Positions 1-8,060 of a stretch of DNA of 64,000 nucleotides are shown piece after piece. Under the pieces are notes generated by a model, which was given only the letters and a program-made list of their open reading frames with translations, searched no databases and was not told the origin of the DNA. The stretch comes from Dulcicalothrix desertica PCC 7102 (GTDB lineage Bacteria; Cyanobacteriota; Cyanobacteriia; Cyanobacteriales; Nostocaceae): assembly GCF_003991905.1 (NCBI RefSeq), contig NZ_RSCL01000002.1, forward strand, positions 463,142 through 527,141, read 5' to 3'. The position numbers were made by a program, and so were the translations under genes. Positions within the stretch are counted from its first letter, which is position 1; each line of letters opens with the position of its first letter.

Positions 1-263
1 TCCAGTGATTGAAGACGCTGCTCAATAACTTTAGTTAACTTAGCTTCAGTATCTTCTGCGGTAGTCAGGGGTGCATTTGCATTCACCACCACCACAGGAA
101 AAGTAATATCTGGAAATAAAGCGTACTTCAGCGAACTAAACGCCAAAATTCCAGCCACCATCACAGCAAGCCAAAACGATAACGTTAACCAAGAATTCTT
201 AATTGCGACTCTAGATATATTAAAACGGTCGCGCGCGGATTTAGGAGGATTCACTTTTACCAT
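1..263 (-). CDS. RND-family efflux transporter permease, N-terminal fragment
   Basis: The 87 residues in the window are the amino end of an inner-membrane proton-driven multidrug or hydrophobic-compound pump of the AcrB/HAE1 type; the gene runs off the left edge. Seen: a basic cytoplasmic start (MVKVNPPKSARDRFNISRVA), one membrane segment at about residues 27-47, then the FPDITFPVVVVNANAP motif that opens the first porter domain in this family, followed by the TTAEDTEAKLTKVIEQRL stretch. Full-length members have about 1,050 residues and 12 membrane segments. The start at 263 is the only plausible ATG. The hopanoid genes lie just to the right, but this is HAE1-type rather than the HpnN type of RND protein, so I do not assign it to hopanoid transport. 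Confidence 0.85.
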   Translation of the reverse strand, partial: MVKVNPPKSARDRFNISRVAIKNSWLTLSFWLAVMVAGILAFSSLKYALFPDITFPVVVVNANAPLTTAEDTEAKLTKVIEQRLQSL

Positions 264-340
264 CGTTAACTGCGGTTGGCACTAATTCCTGATCTTAAAG
301 CCAATTTCAAGCTTCGGTATACAAGCAATGCAAAAACAGC

Positions 341-1128
341 TCGTAATAAGCACTTCAGTGCTTCACACAACTTCACACAACTTCACAATACTCAACCCCA
401 AACACATAAACACCCACAAAAATTTTGGGAAAACTACTAATAGTAACACCTACCAATACATTTCCAAAATGTATATATATCGCAAACTCACACCACAGGA
501 AAAAGCAGAACTAGTTCAACTGCGATTAAGTCGTGGTTATCCTCCCCACTCCCCACCACATACCATACGCGACAATAAACTATATTTAATCACAGCAGCT
601 TGCTACGAACATAAACATCATATGTCCACAGAAGCAAGGCGCCAGCAACTACTTGATATGCTATTTGAGGAGCTTGTAAATAATGACGTAGAAATCCTTG
701 CTTGGGTTGTATTGCCCAATCATTACCATGTTTTAGTATATGTAGAGAATTTTGATTCCTTGGGCAAGTCGTTACGCATTGTTCATGGTAAAACTTCTCG
801 TTATTGGAACCTTGACGATAATATTACTGGACGCAAGGTTTGGTACTCTTACTTTGACCGCGCGATTCGTTCTGAACGTCATTACAATGCCACTATTAAT
901 TATATTCATCGCAATCCTGTTAAGCATCTTTGGACTAAATCTGAGTTTGATTGGAATCAAACTAGCGTCCATTGGTATTTGCAGGAGCATGGAGAACAAT
1001 GGCTTTTGGATCGTCTTGTTGAGTATCCTGTGGAAGATTATGATGGGGATTGGGATGTTTAGATGATGTCTCGGCACGCGCGGGAGTGCTTGTTATGAGT
1101 ATGGAAAGCACTGAAGTGCTTATTACGA
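341..1128. mobile_element. RAYT gene flanked by inverted palindromes (REPtron-like unit)
   Basis: Two copies of a 23-bp sequence face each other at 341-363 and 1106-1128, with no mismatch. Each copy contains a near-perfect palindrome (AAGCACT-GA-AGTGCTT). The tyrosine transposase gene lies between them. This is the arrangement of a REP-associated transposase with its own REP pair. Just inside the left copy is a 10-bp tandem repeat (CTTCACACAA, about 2.7 copies, 361-386). The right copy lies inside the reading frame of the next gene. No GGCGCC site, abundant elsewhere, occurs before position 1150. Confidence 0.75.
469..1062 (+). CDS. REP-associated tyrosine transposase (RAYT, Y1/HUH family)
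   Basis: Single-strand DNA nuclease of the IS200-like Y1 family that acts on REP palindromes; such genes are usually domesticated and single-copy. The 197-residue product starts MYIYRKLTPQEKAEL and carries the HUH metal-binding motif as HYH in LPNHYHVLVYV (residues 85-87). It also has the conserved helix with Tyr residues ahead of NPVKH (about 139-153), where the nucleophilic tyrosine of the family sits. An in-frame upstream ATG at 328 would extend the protein through the left palindrome and the CTTCACACAA repeats; I reject it because the family begins at the YRKLTP region. No clear ribosome-binding site is seen. Perfect inverted palindromes bracket the gene, matching its expected substrate. 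Confidence 0.88.
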   Translation: MYIYRKLTPQEKAELVQLRLSRGYPPHSPPHTIRDNKLYLITAACYEHKHHMSTEARRQQLLDMLFEELVNNDVEILAWVVLPNHYHVLVYVENFDSLGKSLRIVHGKTSRYWNLDDNITGRKVWYSYFDRAIRSERHYNATINYIHRNPVKHLWTKSEFDWNQTSVHWYLQEHGEQWLLDRLVEYPVEDYDGDWDV

Positions 1129-1805
1129 CGGGGGGGGTTTTTGTGCCGCAAGGCGCCGAATATAAAGCTGTGTGTAACGGTTTAAGGCGTGTTAATAAGA
1201 TAAGTTCACAGGTTATATCTATTCCTGTGGGTGGTAAAGCTGTTACTAGATACTTACAAGAATGGTATGAGTCTGTGAATTTACTTAAAGATTCTCAGCC
1301 ATATGCTTTAGTAATGGGTTTATGTGGAAGTTTAACGCCTGATTACGATGTGGGTGATGTTGTGCTTTATGAAACTTGTATTTATAAAGATCAAGTTCTG
1401 CATTGTGATAATGATTTTACTAATCAATTGGAGTTACAGCTTAAAGAGAAAGTATCAAGAGTAAAGGCGTTGACTAGTGATAGTGTTGTTTTCTCGTCAT
1501 ATGAGAAAATTTTATTGGGAAAATGTGGTGCCTCTGTCGTTGATATGGAAGGTTTTAGTGCGCTGGAATTTTTAAGTTCGGTTGGTTTCAAAGTGGGAAT
1601 GTTACGAGTAGTCAGTGATGGGTGTAAACATGATTTGCCTAATCTAAATTCCGCTTTTAGTCCAGAAGGCACCCTTTTACCTTTACCATTGGCTTTAGGG
1701 ATGTTACGTCAACCTATCGCTGCTTGTCGTTTGATATATGGTTCTTTACGAGGATTGAAGGTTTTAGAAGATGTCACAAAGGATTTAGGAACTTTCAAGC
1801 AATAA
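1095..1805 (+). CDS. hpnG: hopanoid-associated phosphorylase/nucleosidase, HpnG-like
   Basis: Nucleosidase of the MTAN/PNP-UDP fold. In bacteria that make extended hopanoids HpnG removes adenine from adenosylhopane to give ribosylhopane. Seen: PQGAEYKAV near the start, GLCGSLTP, the SVVDMEGFSAL motif of the MTAN family, and RVVSDGCKHDLP with the presumed catalytic Asp. Assignment rests on these motifs and on the hpnB and shc genes next door. ATG 1095 is chosen because GGAG lies 8 nt upstream; ATG 1101 and 1050 are alternatives. The first codons (STEVLITT) are encoded by the right palindrome of the adjacent RAYT unit, followed by a run of eight G (1130-1137). The N-terminus therefore looks rebuilt by the insertion, and the run could slip. 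Confidence 0.72.
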   Translation: MSMESTEVLITTGGVFVPQGAEYKAVCNGLRRVNKISSQVISIPVGGKAVTRYLQEWYESVNLLKDSQPYALVMGLCGSLTPDYDVGDVVLYETCIYKDQVLHCDNDFTNQLELQLKEKVSRVKALTSDSVVFSSYEKILLGKCGASVVDMEGFSALEFLSSVGFKVGMLRVVSDGCKHDLPNLNSAFSPEGTLLPLPLALGMLRQPIAACRLIYGSLRGLKVLEDVTKDLGTFKQ

Positions 1806-1820
1806 AATACTCAATATTTT

Positions 1821-1916
1821 CTTGTGGAGCGGGCATCCTTGCCCGCCCCTCATATAAAACTATATGGAACGGGTAGGGATGCCCATTCCACAAGATTTTT
1901 ATATTCCACAAGATTT
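1821..1916. repeat. dispersed TGTGGA-type hairpin repeat and short tandem duplication
   Basis: A GC-rich imperfect hairpin (GGCGGGCAAGGATGCCCGC type, 1826-1848) is followed by a second GGGATGCCC-containing copy and two direct copies of TTCCACAAGATTTTTATA. The hpnB stop codon lies in the last copy. Related hairpins occur at 7523-7546, 11407-11427, 27209-27235, 31904-31932, 45150-45180, 58307-58335 and 62515-62540. It may serve as a two-way terminator between the convergent hpnG and hpnB. Confidence 0.7.
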
Positions 1917-3077
1917 TTATATTTCATAAACTCTGCCTTTCCAGGCGCCTCCCCGTCCTTGCCAATGACGCAATGCTGAATCAATAGTCATTAAAGTGTA
2001 TAGAAATGCAATTACTGGTAAGCAAAAAGCATAAATAGGTGAGCAATGATAAAAACGAATTGTTGGATAGTAGCCTAGAGCCATTAGCAACCACCCTAGT
2101 AAACCCAATACAGCAATTAACCAGTTACTCGTTACTAAACCAAATACTAACGCTATTGGTGAAATTAAATACACTAAAGTCATTCCCAATAAAGTCCCAA
2201 TTAGTAATATTGGCGAGTAACAAAGTTGAGTATAAGCAGTTCTCGCCACCATATCCCAAATTGTCTCTAAGGAATTATACTGGCGTAAGCTGTGCGTTAA
2301 AGAACTTAGCCCTAACCAAATAGGATGATTTTGAGTTGATTTTACGGCGCCTGCTAATGCACAATCATCAATTAGAGCTTGTTTGACACTTTCAATTCCA
2401 CCAATACGTTCTAGTGCATCACGACGAATTAATATACAACCACCAGCAGCGGCAGCAGTAGATTTATTAGGGTCGTTTACCCAACGGAAAGGATAAAGTT
2501 TTTGGAAAAAGAATACAAACGCTGGTATTAATAGTTTTTCCCAAAAGCTTTCGCAGCGTAACCGCACCATTACTGAGGCAAGGTCTAAGTTTTGTTGAAA
2601 TGCTTTTGTAACAAGTCTATGAAGATTATGGGAATCATGTTCAATATCTGCATCTGCCAAAAGATAGTAATCTGGTTTAAAGGTACTAGCTTTACGAATA
2701 CCTTGTTCAACTGCCCAAAGTTTACCAGACCAACCCGGCGCCAGTGGCAAAGCGTTAATTATATGTAAATGTTGAGTTTTGTTAAGATTTTCAGCAGTTT
2801 TCAACGCTATCGATGCTGTGCCATCGCTGCTGTTGTCATCGACTAAAACAATATTAAATATGCCTGGATAGTCTTGACAAAGTATAGATTTTAAGGTTTT
2901 CCCTAATAAATCAGCTTCATTACGTGCAGGAATTACAGCGCAAACTGTAGGGTAGGAATCGCCGATGCTCATATCCTCTATGACTTCTGACACTTGCCAG
3001 AAGGCGCCTCGAAAAATCAGTAATCCTATCCAAATCAAAACTGGCAAAAATGTAGCAACCAATTCAATAAGTGTCAT
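1917..3077 (-). CDS. hpnB: hopene-associated glycosyltransferase HpnB
   Basis: Membrane-bound GT2-type glycosyltransferase of the hopanoid locus, probably acting on the hopanoid head group; the exact substrate in cyanobacteria is not settled. The protein has an N-terminal membrane segment ending FRGAFW, the GT-A nucleotide-sugar region VCAVIPARNEADLLGKT, VLVDDNSSDGT, the DAD metal motif in LLADADIEHD, GGCILIRRDALERIGG, a DDCALAGAVK acceptor motif, and three to four membrane segments at the C-terminus. About 386 residues is normal for the family. ATG 3077 is preferred (AAGGG five nt upstream, family-like N-terminus); a GTG at 3095 would add six residues. It is divergent from shc with about 117 bp between the starts. 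Confidence 0.88.
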   Translation of the reverse strand: MTLIELVATFLPVLIWIGLLIFRGAFWQVSEVIEDMSIGDSYPTVCAVIPARNEADLLGKTLKSILCQDYPGIFNIVLVDDNSSDGTASIALKTAENLNKTQHLHIINALPLAPGWSGKLWAVEQGIRKASTFKPDYYLLADADIEHDSHNLHRLVTKAFQQNLDLASVMVRLRCESFWEKLLIPAFVFFFQKLYPFRWVNDPNKSTAAAAGGCILIRRDALERIGGIESVKQALIDDCALAGAVKSTQNHPIWLGLSSLTHSLRQYNSLETIWDMVARTAYTQLCYSPILLIGTLLGMTLVYLISPIALVFGLVTSNWLIAVLGLLGWLLMALGYYPTIRFYHCSPIYAFCLPVIAFLYTLMTIDSALRHWQGRGGAWKGRVYEI

Positions 3078-3194
3078 AGTACCCTTGCTTATCACTGCTT
3101 TTACATGGGAGAATACGTTTTCTCTCTACTTAGAGATAGCACTTGCATTTTTCATTGCCGCATCCATACTATTGTTAAGTCTGAGTAGTACTTC

Positions 3195-5099
3195 ATGCAA
3201 ACTCAAAATCGGGTTACTTTATCAAAAGTTCCTTACTCAATTGCAGCGAGTCAAAATTATCTTTTATCGATTCAATACCCAGATGGCTACTGGTGGGCTG
3301 AATTAGAATCTAATGTCACTATAACTGCTGAGGTCGTCCTCCTTCACAAGATTTGGGGTACCGATAACTATCGACCCCTACATAAAATTGAAAAATATCT
3401 CCGTTCCCAACAACGTCCTAATGGTAGCTGGGAACTTTTTTATGGTGATGGTGGAGATTTAAGCACCTCAGTCGAAGCTTATATGGCGCTGAAATTATTA
3501 GGGGTTCCAGAAACTGACCCAGCATTAAAGTTAGCGCGCGATTTTATTTTAGGGTTAGGCGGCATCAGCAAAACGCGAATTTTCACTAAGCTACATTTAG
3601 CATTAATTGGCTGTTATAGCTGGCGTGGTATTCCTTCGCTGCCTCCTTGGGTAATGTTACTTCCAGATAATTTCATATTTAATATTTATGAAATGTCAAG
3701 TTGGGCACGCTCTAGTACAGTGCCTTTACTGATTGTCACAGATAAAAAACCTGTGTATGTTACCAATCCTGGTATTAGCCTTAATGAGCTATATACAGAA
3801 GGTATTGATAATGTTAAGTATGAGTTACCACGTAGCAATGATTGGACTGATATCTTTTTAGTGGCGGATGAAGCTTTTAAAAGGAGCGAAAGCTTAGGTT
3901 TAGTACCGTTCCGTGAAGAGGGTATTCAAGCAGCGGAGAGATGGGTTTTAGAGCGTCAGGAAGTTACAGGTGACTGGGGTGGAATTATTCCAGCAATGCT
4001 CAATTCACTTTTGGCGTTGCGTGCATTGAATTATGATGTCAACGACCCAATAGTTGTGCGTGGTTTCAAAGCGCTTGATAATTTTGCCATAGAAACTGCC
4101 GATAGTTATCGTGTACAACCTTGTATTTCGCCTGTTTGGGATACTGCTTGGGTAATACGCGCACTCATTGAGTCAGGTTTGGCACCAGACCATCCAGATA
4201 TTGTAAGTGCGGGTGAATGGTTACTTTCTAAGCAAATTCTAAACTATGGTGATTGGGCAGTTAAAAATCGTCAAGGCAAACCAGGCGCCTGGGCATTTGA
4301 ATTTGATAATAATTTCTACCCTGATGTAGATGACACAGCAGTCGTTGTCATGTCATTAGCACTTGCAAAGCTCCCCAATGAGAAACAAAAGACAGCAGCC
4401 ATGATGCGAGCGATTGATTGGGTAGCAACAATGCAGTGTAAACAAGGAGGTTGGGCGGCATTTGATCTTAATAATGATGCTGATTGGCTTAATATGATTC
4501 CTTATGGCGACCTCAAAGCCATGATAGACCCGAACACAGCAGATGTAACCGCACGTGTTTTAGAAATGTTCGGTTGCTGCGATTTATCAATTAATCAACA
4601 CGACTTTGACCGCGCGCTTGATTATTTACTCAAAGAGCAAGAAGCCGAAGGTTGTTGGTTTGGTCGTTGGGGAGTCAATTACATTTACGGGACTAGCGGT
4701 GCCCTTTGTGCTTTAGCTAGTATGGCGCCGTCTAAAAGAACAAGCATTCAACGTGGTGCCGCTTGGTTGATAAGTTGTCAAAACACAGATGGTGGTTGGG
4801 GTGAAACCTGCCGCAGCTATAACGACCCTTCTTTAAAAGGTAAAGGACGCAGTACAGCATCGCAAACTGCTTGGGCATTACTAGGCTTAATGGCAGCAGG
4901 TCAAGCAACTGGCAAATATTCTACAGATGTGATTAAGGGTGGTGTAGATTATTTGGTCGCAACTCAGCATGAAGGCACTTGGAACGAAGATGATTTTACA
5001 GGAACAGGTTTCCCCTGTCACTTCTATCTAAAATATCACCTATACCAACAGTACTTTCCTTTACTAGCTCTTGGTCGCTATCAAGCACTTATAACTTAA
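3195..5099 (+). CDS. shc: squalene-hopene cyclase
   Basis: Cyclises squalene to hopene or hopanol, the committed step of hopanoid synthesis, at the membrane face. The 634 residues match the usual size. Seen: the acid motif DVDDTA (residues 377-382), which protonates squalene in this family, several QW repeats (QRPNGSWELFYGDGG, QCKQGGWAAFD, QNTDGGWGET, ATQHEGTWNED), and the C-terminal FPCHFYLKYHLYQQYFPLLALGRY block. The ATG at 3195 gives a normal N-terminus (SKVPYSIAASQNYLLS). It is transcribed away from hpnB and ends at a long hairpin. All recognisable catalytic elements look intact. Confidence 0.96.
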   Translation: MQTQNRVTLSKVPYSIAASQNYLLSIQYPDGYWWAELESNVTITAEVVLLHKIWGTDNYRPLHKIEKYLRSQQRPNGSWELFYGDGGDLSTSVEAYMALKLLGVPETDPALKLARDFILGLGGISKTRIFTKLHLALIGCYSWRGIPSLPPWVMLLPDNFIFNIYEMSSWARSSTVPLLIVTDKKPVYVTNPGISLNELYTEGIDNVKYELPRSNDWTDIFLVADEAFKRSESLGLVPFREEGIQAAERWVLERQEVTGDWGGIIPAMLNSLLALRALNYDVNDPIVVRGFKALDNFAIETADSYRVQPCISPVWDTAWVIRALIESGLAPDHPDIVSAGEWLLSKQILNYGDWAVKNRQGKPGAWAFEFDNNFYPDVDDTAVVVMSLALAKLPNEKQKTAAMMRAIDWVATMQCKQGGWAAFDLNNDADWLNMIPYGDLKAMIDPNTADVTARVLEMFGCCDLSINQHDFDRALDYLLKEQEAEGCWFGRWGVNYIYGTSGALCALASMAPSKRTSIQRGAAWLISCQNTDGGWGETCRSYNDPSLKGKGRSTASQTAWALLGLMAAGQATGKYSTDVIKGGVDYLVATQHEGTWNEDDFTGTGFPCHFYLKYHLYQQYFPLLALGRYQALIT

Positions 5100-5122
5100 T
5101 CAAATACATCATACCGTTACTT

Positions 5123-5190
5123 CTTTTGTGGCTAGCTTGTATAAATTATTAACATATATACAGCTTTAGCTAGCTACAAAAGATTTTTAA
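5123..5190 (+). terminator. hairpin terminator after shc
   Basis: The arms CTTTTGTGGCTAGC (5123-5136) and GCTAGCTACAAAAG (5169-5182) pair with one G-T wobble and are followed by ATTTTTAA. The loop is about 32 nt. It lies 24 nt past the shc stop codon. Confidence 0.6.
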
Positions 5191-5842
5191 ACATGTAAAA
5201 TATAATACAAAATTTATCTATTGATTACATATGACCAGAATTTCTTGTTACTTACAAGCTTATTGATTATACCACAATTCAATTACAGTACGATACATTA
5301 AAAATATTCCCAAGTATGGAAAACCATGATATGCTCTGGAAAACTTTTATAAATTTTATGTTATCTACGAAGGAGTTCAATGCACAAAGTTTAGAAACAG
5401 ATTAAATAACCACTTACTTCACATGTTGACATCTGACTCAAAACTTATCACAACTTTAGTAAACGATTGTTGTATAAAATAATTCTTTAAAGCTATTGTA
5501 AATGTGGTTGCATTTTGAAATATAACATGCATCTCAAGAAACCGGGTTTCTTTTGGGTAGAAACCCGGTTTCTAGATATTATTTTATACAGTGAAAAACA
5601 AGCTAAAGTTTAATTCTTTAGTATCTTGCTTTTGTTAAAAGACAGTAAGGTTTATAGGTTGCTGCCGAGTAATCGTAATTGCGATTGATATTCAGAAATG
5701 ATATAAACTGTAACCTAGAAGACAAAGATAAGTAAACTTTATAATTAATTTAAAATGCTTAATTTTTACTTAAATATGTATAAATAATATTCAGAAGGCA
5801 GGAAACTGCAAGTGGGGGAAAATATCCAGAGGAGTGTAACGA
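5191..5842. other. long AT-rich intergenic region upstream of the synthase gene
   Basis: No coding sequence is supported here. The region holds an AAGGAG followed by a three-codon open frame (about 5370), which I consider chance, and one copy of the AGAAACCGGGTTTCT repeat family as a pair (5537-5551 and 5559-5573) that can fold into a cruciform. The synthase promoter presumably lies in the last 150 bp, but I see no convincing -35/-10 pair. Confidence 0.5.
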
Positions 5843-6670
5843 ATGGATTTACGTACAGACGCTTTAGAGTTATTAAAGGAAACTAGCCGGACTTTTTACA
5901 TCCCCATAGTTCGTTTACCACGAGGGTTGCAGGAAGCAGTTTCTTCAGCGTATTTGTGTATGCGTGCTATCGACCAAATCGAAGATGATTCAGAGCTTGA
6001 TAACCAAACAAAATCTGAACTGCTGCGAAATATTAGTTTGACTTTGCAGGCAGGAGTTGATGGTTTTGCAGTTGACGCTTTTACAGAGGGATTTGTTGGA
6101 TACGAGAATAAATTACCTGAAGTTACTCTTCGACTGCGCGAATGGTTAATATTGGCACCAGAAAGTATTGCACCTAGAATATGGGATGCCACAGCTGCAA
6201 TGTCAGACCGCATGGCATATTGGGCAGAACGAAACTGGAAAATAGACGATGAGTCAGACTTAGACCGTTACACATTTGGGGTTGCAGGCGCCGTTGGGTT
6301 ATTGCTATCAGATTTATGGGCTTGGTACGATGGAACGCAAACCAATAGAACCTTAGCAATTGGGTTTGGTAGAGGATTGCAAGCCGTGAATATCATTCGC
6401 AATTATAGCGAAGACTCACTGCGTGGTGTCACCTTTACGCCCAAAGGTTGGGATGCGAACAAATTGCAAGCATACGCACGTAAAAATTTAGCTTTAGCTT
6501 CAGCTTATAACGCTTCCCTTCCCCCCAACAGTCCAGCACTAGACTTTTGCCAAATACCCCTAACATTAGCTTACGGCACCCTAGAAGCCATTGCACATGG
6601 TAAAGAAAAACTTAGCCGTAGCGATGTAGTTGCACTCCTACAACAAGTCATGGGTTCCAATCCTAGTTAA
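5843..6670 (+). CDS. squalene/phytoene synthase-family protein
   Basis: Head-to-head condensation enzyme of the trans-isoprenyl diphosphate synthase fold; close to shc it is a candidate for supplying squalene or a precursor (HpnC/HpnD-like by length, 275 residues, shorter than single-protein squalene synthases). Seen: SRTFY near the N-terminus, the first aspartate-rich motif DQIED (residues 44-48), and the second as NIIRNYSED (183-191). The first Asp of the usual DxxxD in the second motif is Asn187. Asp191 is kept. Start ATG 5843 has a weak upstream GAGG (GGGGAAAATATCCAGAGGAG). Substrate and activity are uncertain because of the Asn change; alternatives are a hopanoid-specific or a carotenoid-type synthase. 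Confidence 0.8.
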   Translation: MDLRTDALELLKETSRTFYIPIVRLPRGLQEAVSSAYLCMRAIDQIEDDSELDNQTKSELLRNISLTLQAGVDGFAVDAFTEGFVGYENKLPEVTLRLREWLILAPESIAPRIWDATAAMSDRMAYWAERNWKIDDESDLDRYTFGVAGAVGLLLSDLWAWYDGTQTNRTLAIGFGRGLQAVNIIRNYSEDSLRGVTFTPKGWDANKLQAYARKNLALASAYNASLPPNSPALDFCQIPLTLAYGTLEAIAHGKEKLSRSDVVALLQQVMGSNPS

Positions 6671-6675
6671 AAAAT

Positions 6676-6703
6676 GTAGAGACGTGATTAATCACGTCTC
6701 CAC
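6676..6703. terminator. palindrome between convergent genes
   Basis: A near-perfect palindrome (GTAGAGACGTGATTAATCAC with its complement) lies between the synthase gene and the DUF4383 gene, which converge. The same family recurs at 18232-18258 and, degenerate, at 60264-60292. It probably ends transcription in both directions and is also a dispersed repeat. Confidence 0.6.
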
Positions 6704-6723
6704 AATGACATATTCTTTAAAAA

Positions 6724-7203
6724 TTAAATGTTGTCAGAGACAGGTTCACCTGCAAGTTTTGCTGGTATAACAATTCCGTAATAAGCAGCGGCAAGCGCAC
6801 TAGCTGCATTTAAAATTACGTTATAGCCAAATAATGGCATCAAACCAAAGAACGTTTTTGCAAATGGCAGTAAACCCATTATGGAAATTACAACATAAGC
6901 AACAAAGAAGATACGATTAAATTGTCTGGCACCGTGGTGAGTTAAATAAGAGGTAATTCCCAATAAACCAACAGTACAATGAACAAGGTTATGCAAAAAG
7001 TTAGTAGGAAATAGCCCAAAGACATATCCAAAACCAGCAGCATAAGCATTATGTGCATCTTGTGCTGGAACAAAAGAAACATCAGTTCCAGGTATAGAAA
7101 CAAAAGCTGGAATAAATCCAACTATACCAAGAACTAAAAATAATATTCCAATTCCTAAAGCACAGTAGCGCTCGGCTTCGCGCAATGCATTTGTGTTAAT
7201 CAT
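6724..7203 (-). CDS. DUF4383-type membrane protein
   Basis: Small integral membrane protein of unknown function. The 159 residues show four hydrophobic segments (about 17-37, 55-85 with the HNLVHCTVGLLGI motif typical of this family, 98-118 and 125-147) and a polar N-terminus. The NFLHNLVH histidines are characteristic of DUF4383. ATG 7203 is followed by a normal reading frame to the TAA at 6724. It is convergent with the upstream synthase gene and has no obvious operon partner. Confidence 0.82.
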   Translation of the reverse strand: MINTNALREAERYCALGIGILFLVLGIVGFIPAFVSIPGTDVSFVPAQDAHNAYAAGFGYVFGLFPTNFLHNLVHCTVGLLGITSYLTHHGARQFNRIFFVAYVVISIMGLLPFAKTFFGLMPLFGYNVILNAASALAAAYYGIVIPAKLAGEPVSDNI

Positions 7204-7408
7204 GTCAAAAAATACCCTTTATTGCAGTAAAATTTTATCTATCTAATTACATTTTCAGATTTAATCAGGGTTTGAAAATGCAACAAGCATTACTTCTTAT
7301 TCAACGCATAATTGCTATATGCTTAATCTATCAAAGGATAGGGTTTTATATATTTCTTGAGTGCTGTTGATGGTAAAGTTTTATTGTATTCGTTAATACT
7401 TAATTCAT

Positions 7409-7516
7409 ATGGATAACGACGTTGTTATATTTGTAGCTAGTGTTTTTGTGTTTATTCTTTATCTTGTTTTTTCTGCCTACACAGAGATGGGAACGAAATT
7501 GCCTTGGAAGAAGTAG
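7409..7516 (+). CDS. possible 35-residue single-span membrane peptide
   Basis: An open frame from ATG 7409 to TAG 7516 encodes MDNDVVIFVASVFVFILYLV and then SAYTEMGTKLPWKK: acidic start, one hydrophobic span, basic end. That topology resembles the small subunits of photosynthetic complexes, but I do not recognise it as a known Psb, Psa or Pet subunit. No ribosome-binding site is visible, and a dispersed hairpin repeat follows directly after the stop. It may be chance in AT-rich DNA. Confidence 0.3.
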   Translation: MDNDVVIFVASVFVFILYLVFSAYTEMGTKLPWKK

Positions 7517-7552
7517 TAAGGACAGGCAAGATGCCTATCCTACAAATAAATT

Positions 7553-7850
7553 TTACTTTTTGGGCTTTTCAGGTAGGTTGCGGGGAGGAATTAGGCGCCC
7601 TTGGTAGAATTTTTGTTCGAGTTTACCAAGTCGGTACCATGTCAAACCAATAACTAAAAAAGTTAGTGATGCAATGCTTGTAGCTGTAGTGGTGGAGGTG
7701 AATTGGTTTAGTACTGGTATTAATGCCCATGAGATGGCGCCTATAGATCCAATTGCAGTGCGAATTTTTTTAATATTCGCCAATGCTTTACTACAACTAC
7801 CACAATGTACTGTATGTGAATGATACCTCTGCTCTACGAAACTTACCCAT
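7553..7850 (-). pseudogene. C-terminal remnant of a pheophorbide a oxygenase-type Rieske protein
   Basis: The frame reads EQRYHSHTVHCGSCSKALAN, the cysteine-rich element typical of the C-terminus of the PaO/ACD1 family, then two hydrophobic spans and RLGKLEQKFYQGRL. The matching N-terminal Rieske part lies 1.6 kb away on the same strand at 9496-9876, with a TnpB element between. The two parts total about 230 residues against roughly 450 expected, so the mononuclear-iron centre (about 220 residues) is missing. The exact boundary with the element lies between about 7835 and 7870. The gene is dead. Confidence 0.7.
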
Positions 7851-7854
7851 ACCC

Positions 7855-8060
7855 ATCTACTCTCAAGATTCAACAGTTCTGGTGTTCGCTTCTTGCTTCA
7901 ACCAAGGGAGTCGGCTCCTTCTTGTCCACAAGCGTTTTCCTTGCATCCAAGGCTTCAACCGCAAGCCACGGTCACTACGATATCTAAAAATCTTTACCCT
8001 TAATCTTTCTTTTTCCTAGACTTTTTAATGCTTTTTTTCTGCTTGGGAGCAGCCGACATA
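7855..8060 (-). ncRNA. presumed TnpB guide RNA (omega/re-RNA) region
   Basis: In this family the guide RNA spans the 3' end of tnpB to the right end of the element, and the guide segment comes from the flanking DNA. The region has short self-complementary blocks (for example GGAGCCGACTCC at 7909-7920 read on the minus strand, and CTTGGATGCAAGG) and ends just before the Rieske remnant. This is placement by analogy; no covariance test was possible. Confidence 0.3.

Noticed and set aside
1-263. RND fragment as HpnN hopanoid transporter
   Set aside because: The FPDITFPVVVV motif is of the HAE1/AcrB type, not the HpnN type.
5370-5395. AAGGAG followed by a three-codon frame, as a leader peptide
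   Set aside because: Too short and 450 bp from the next gene; no attenuator-like structures.
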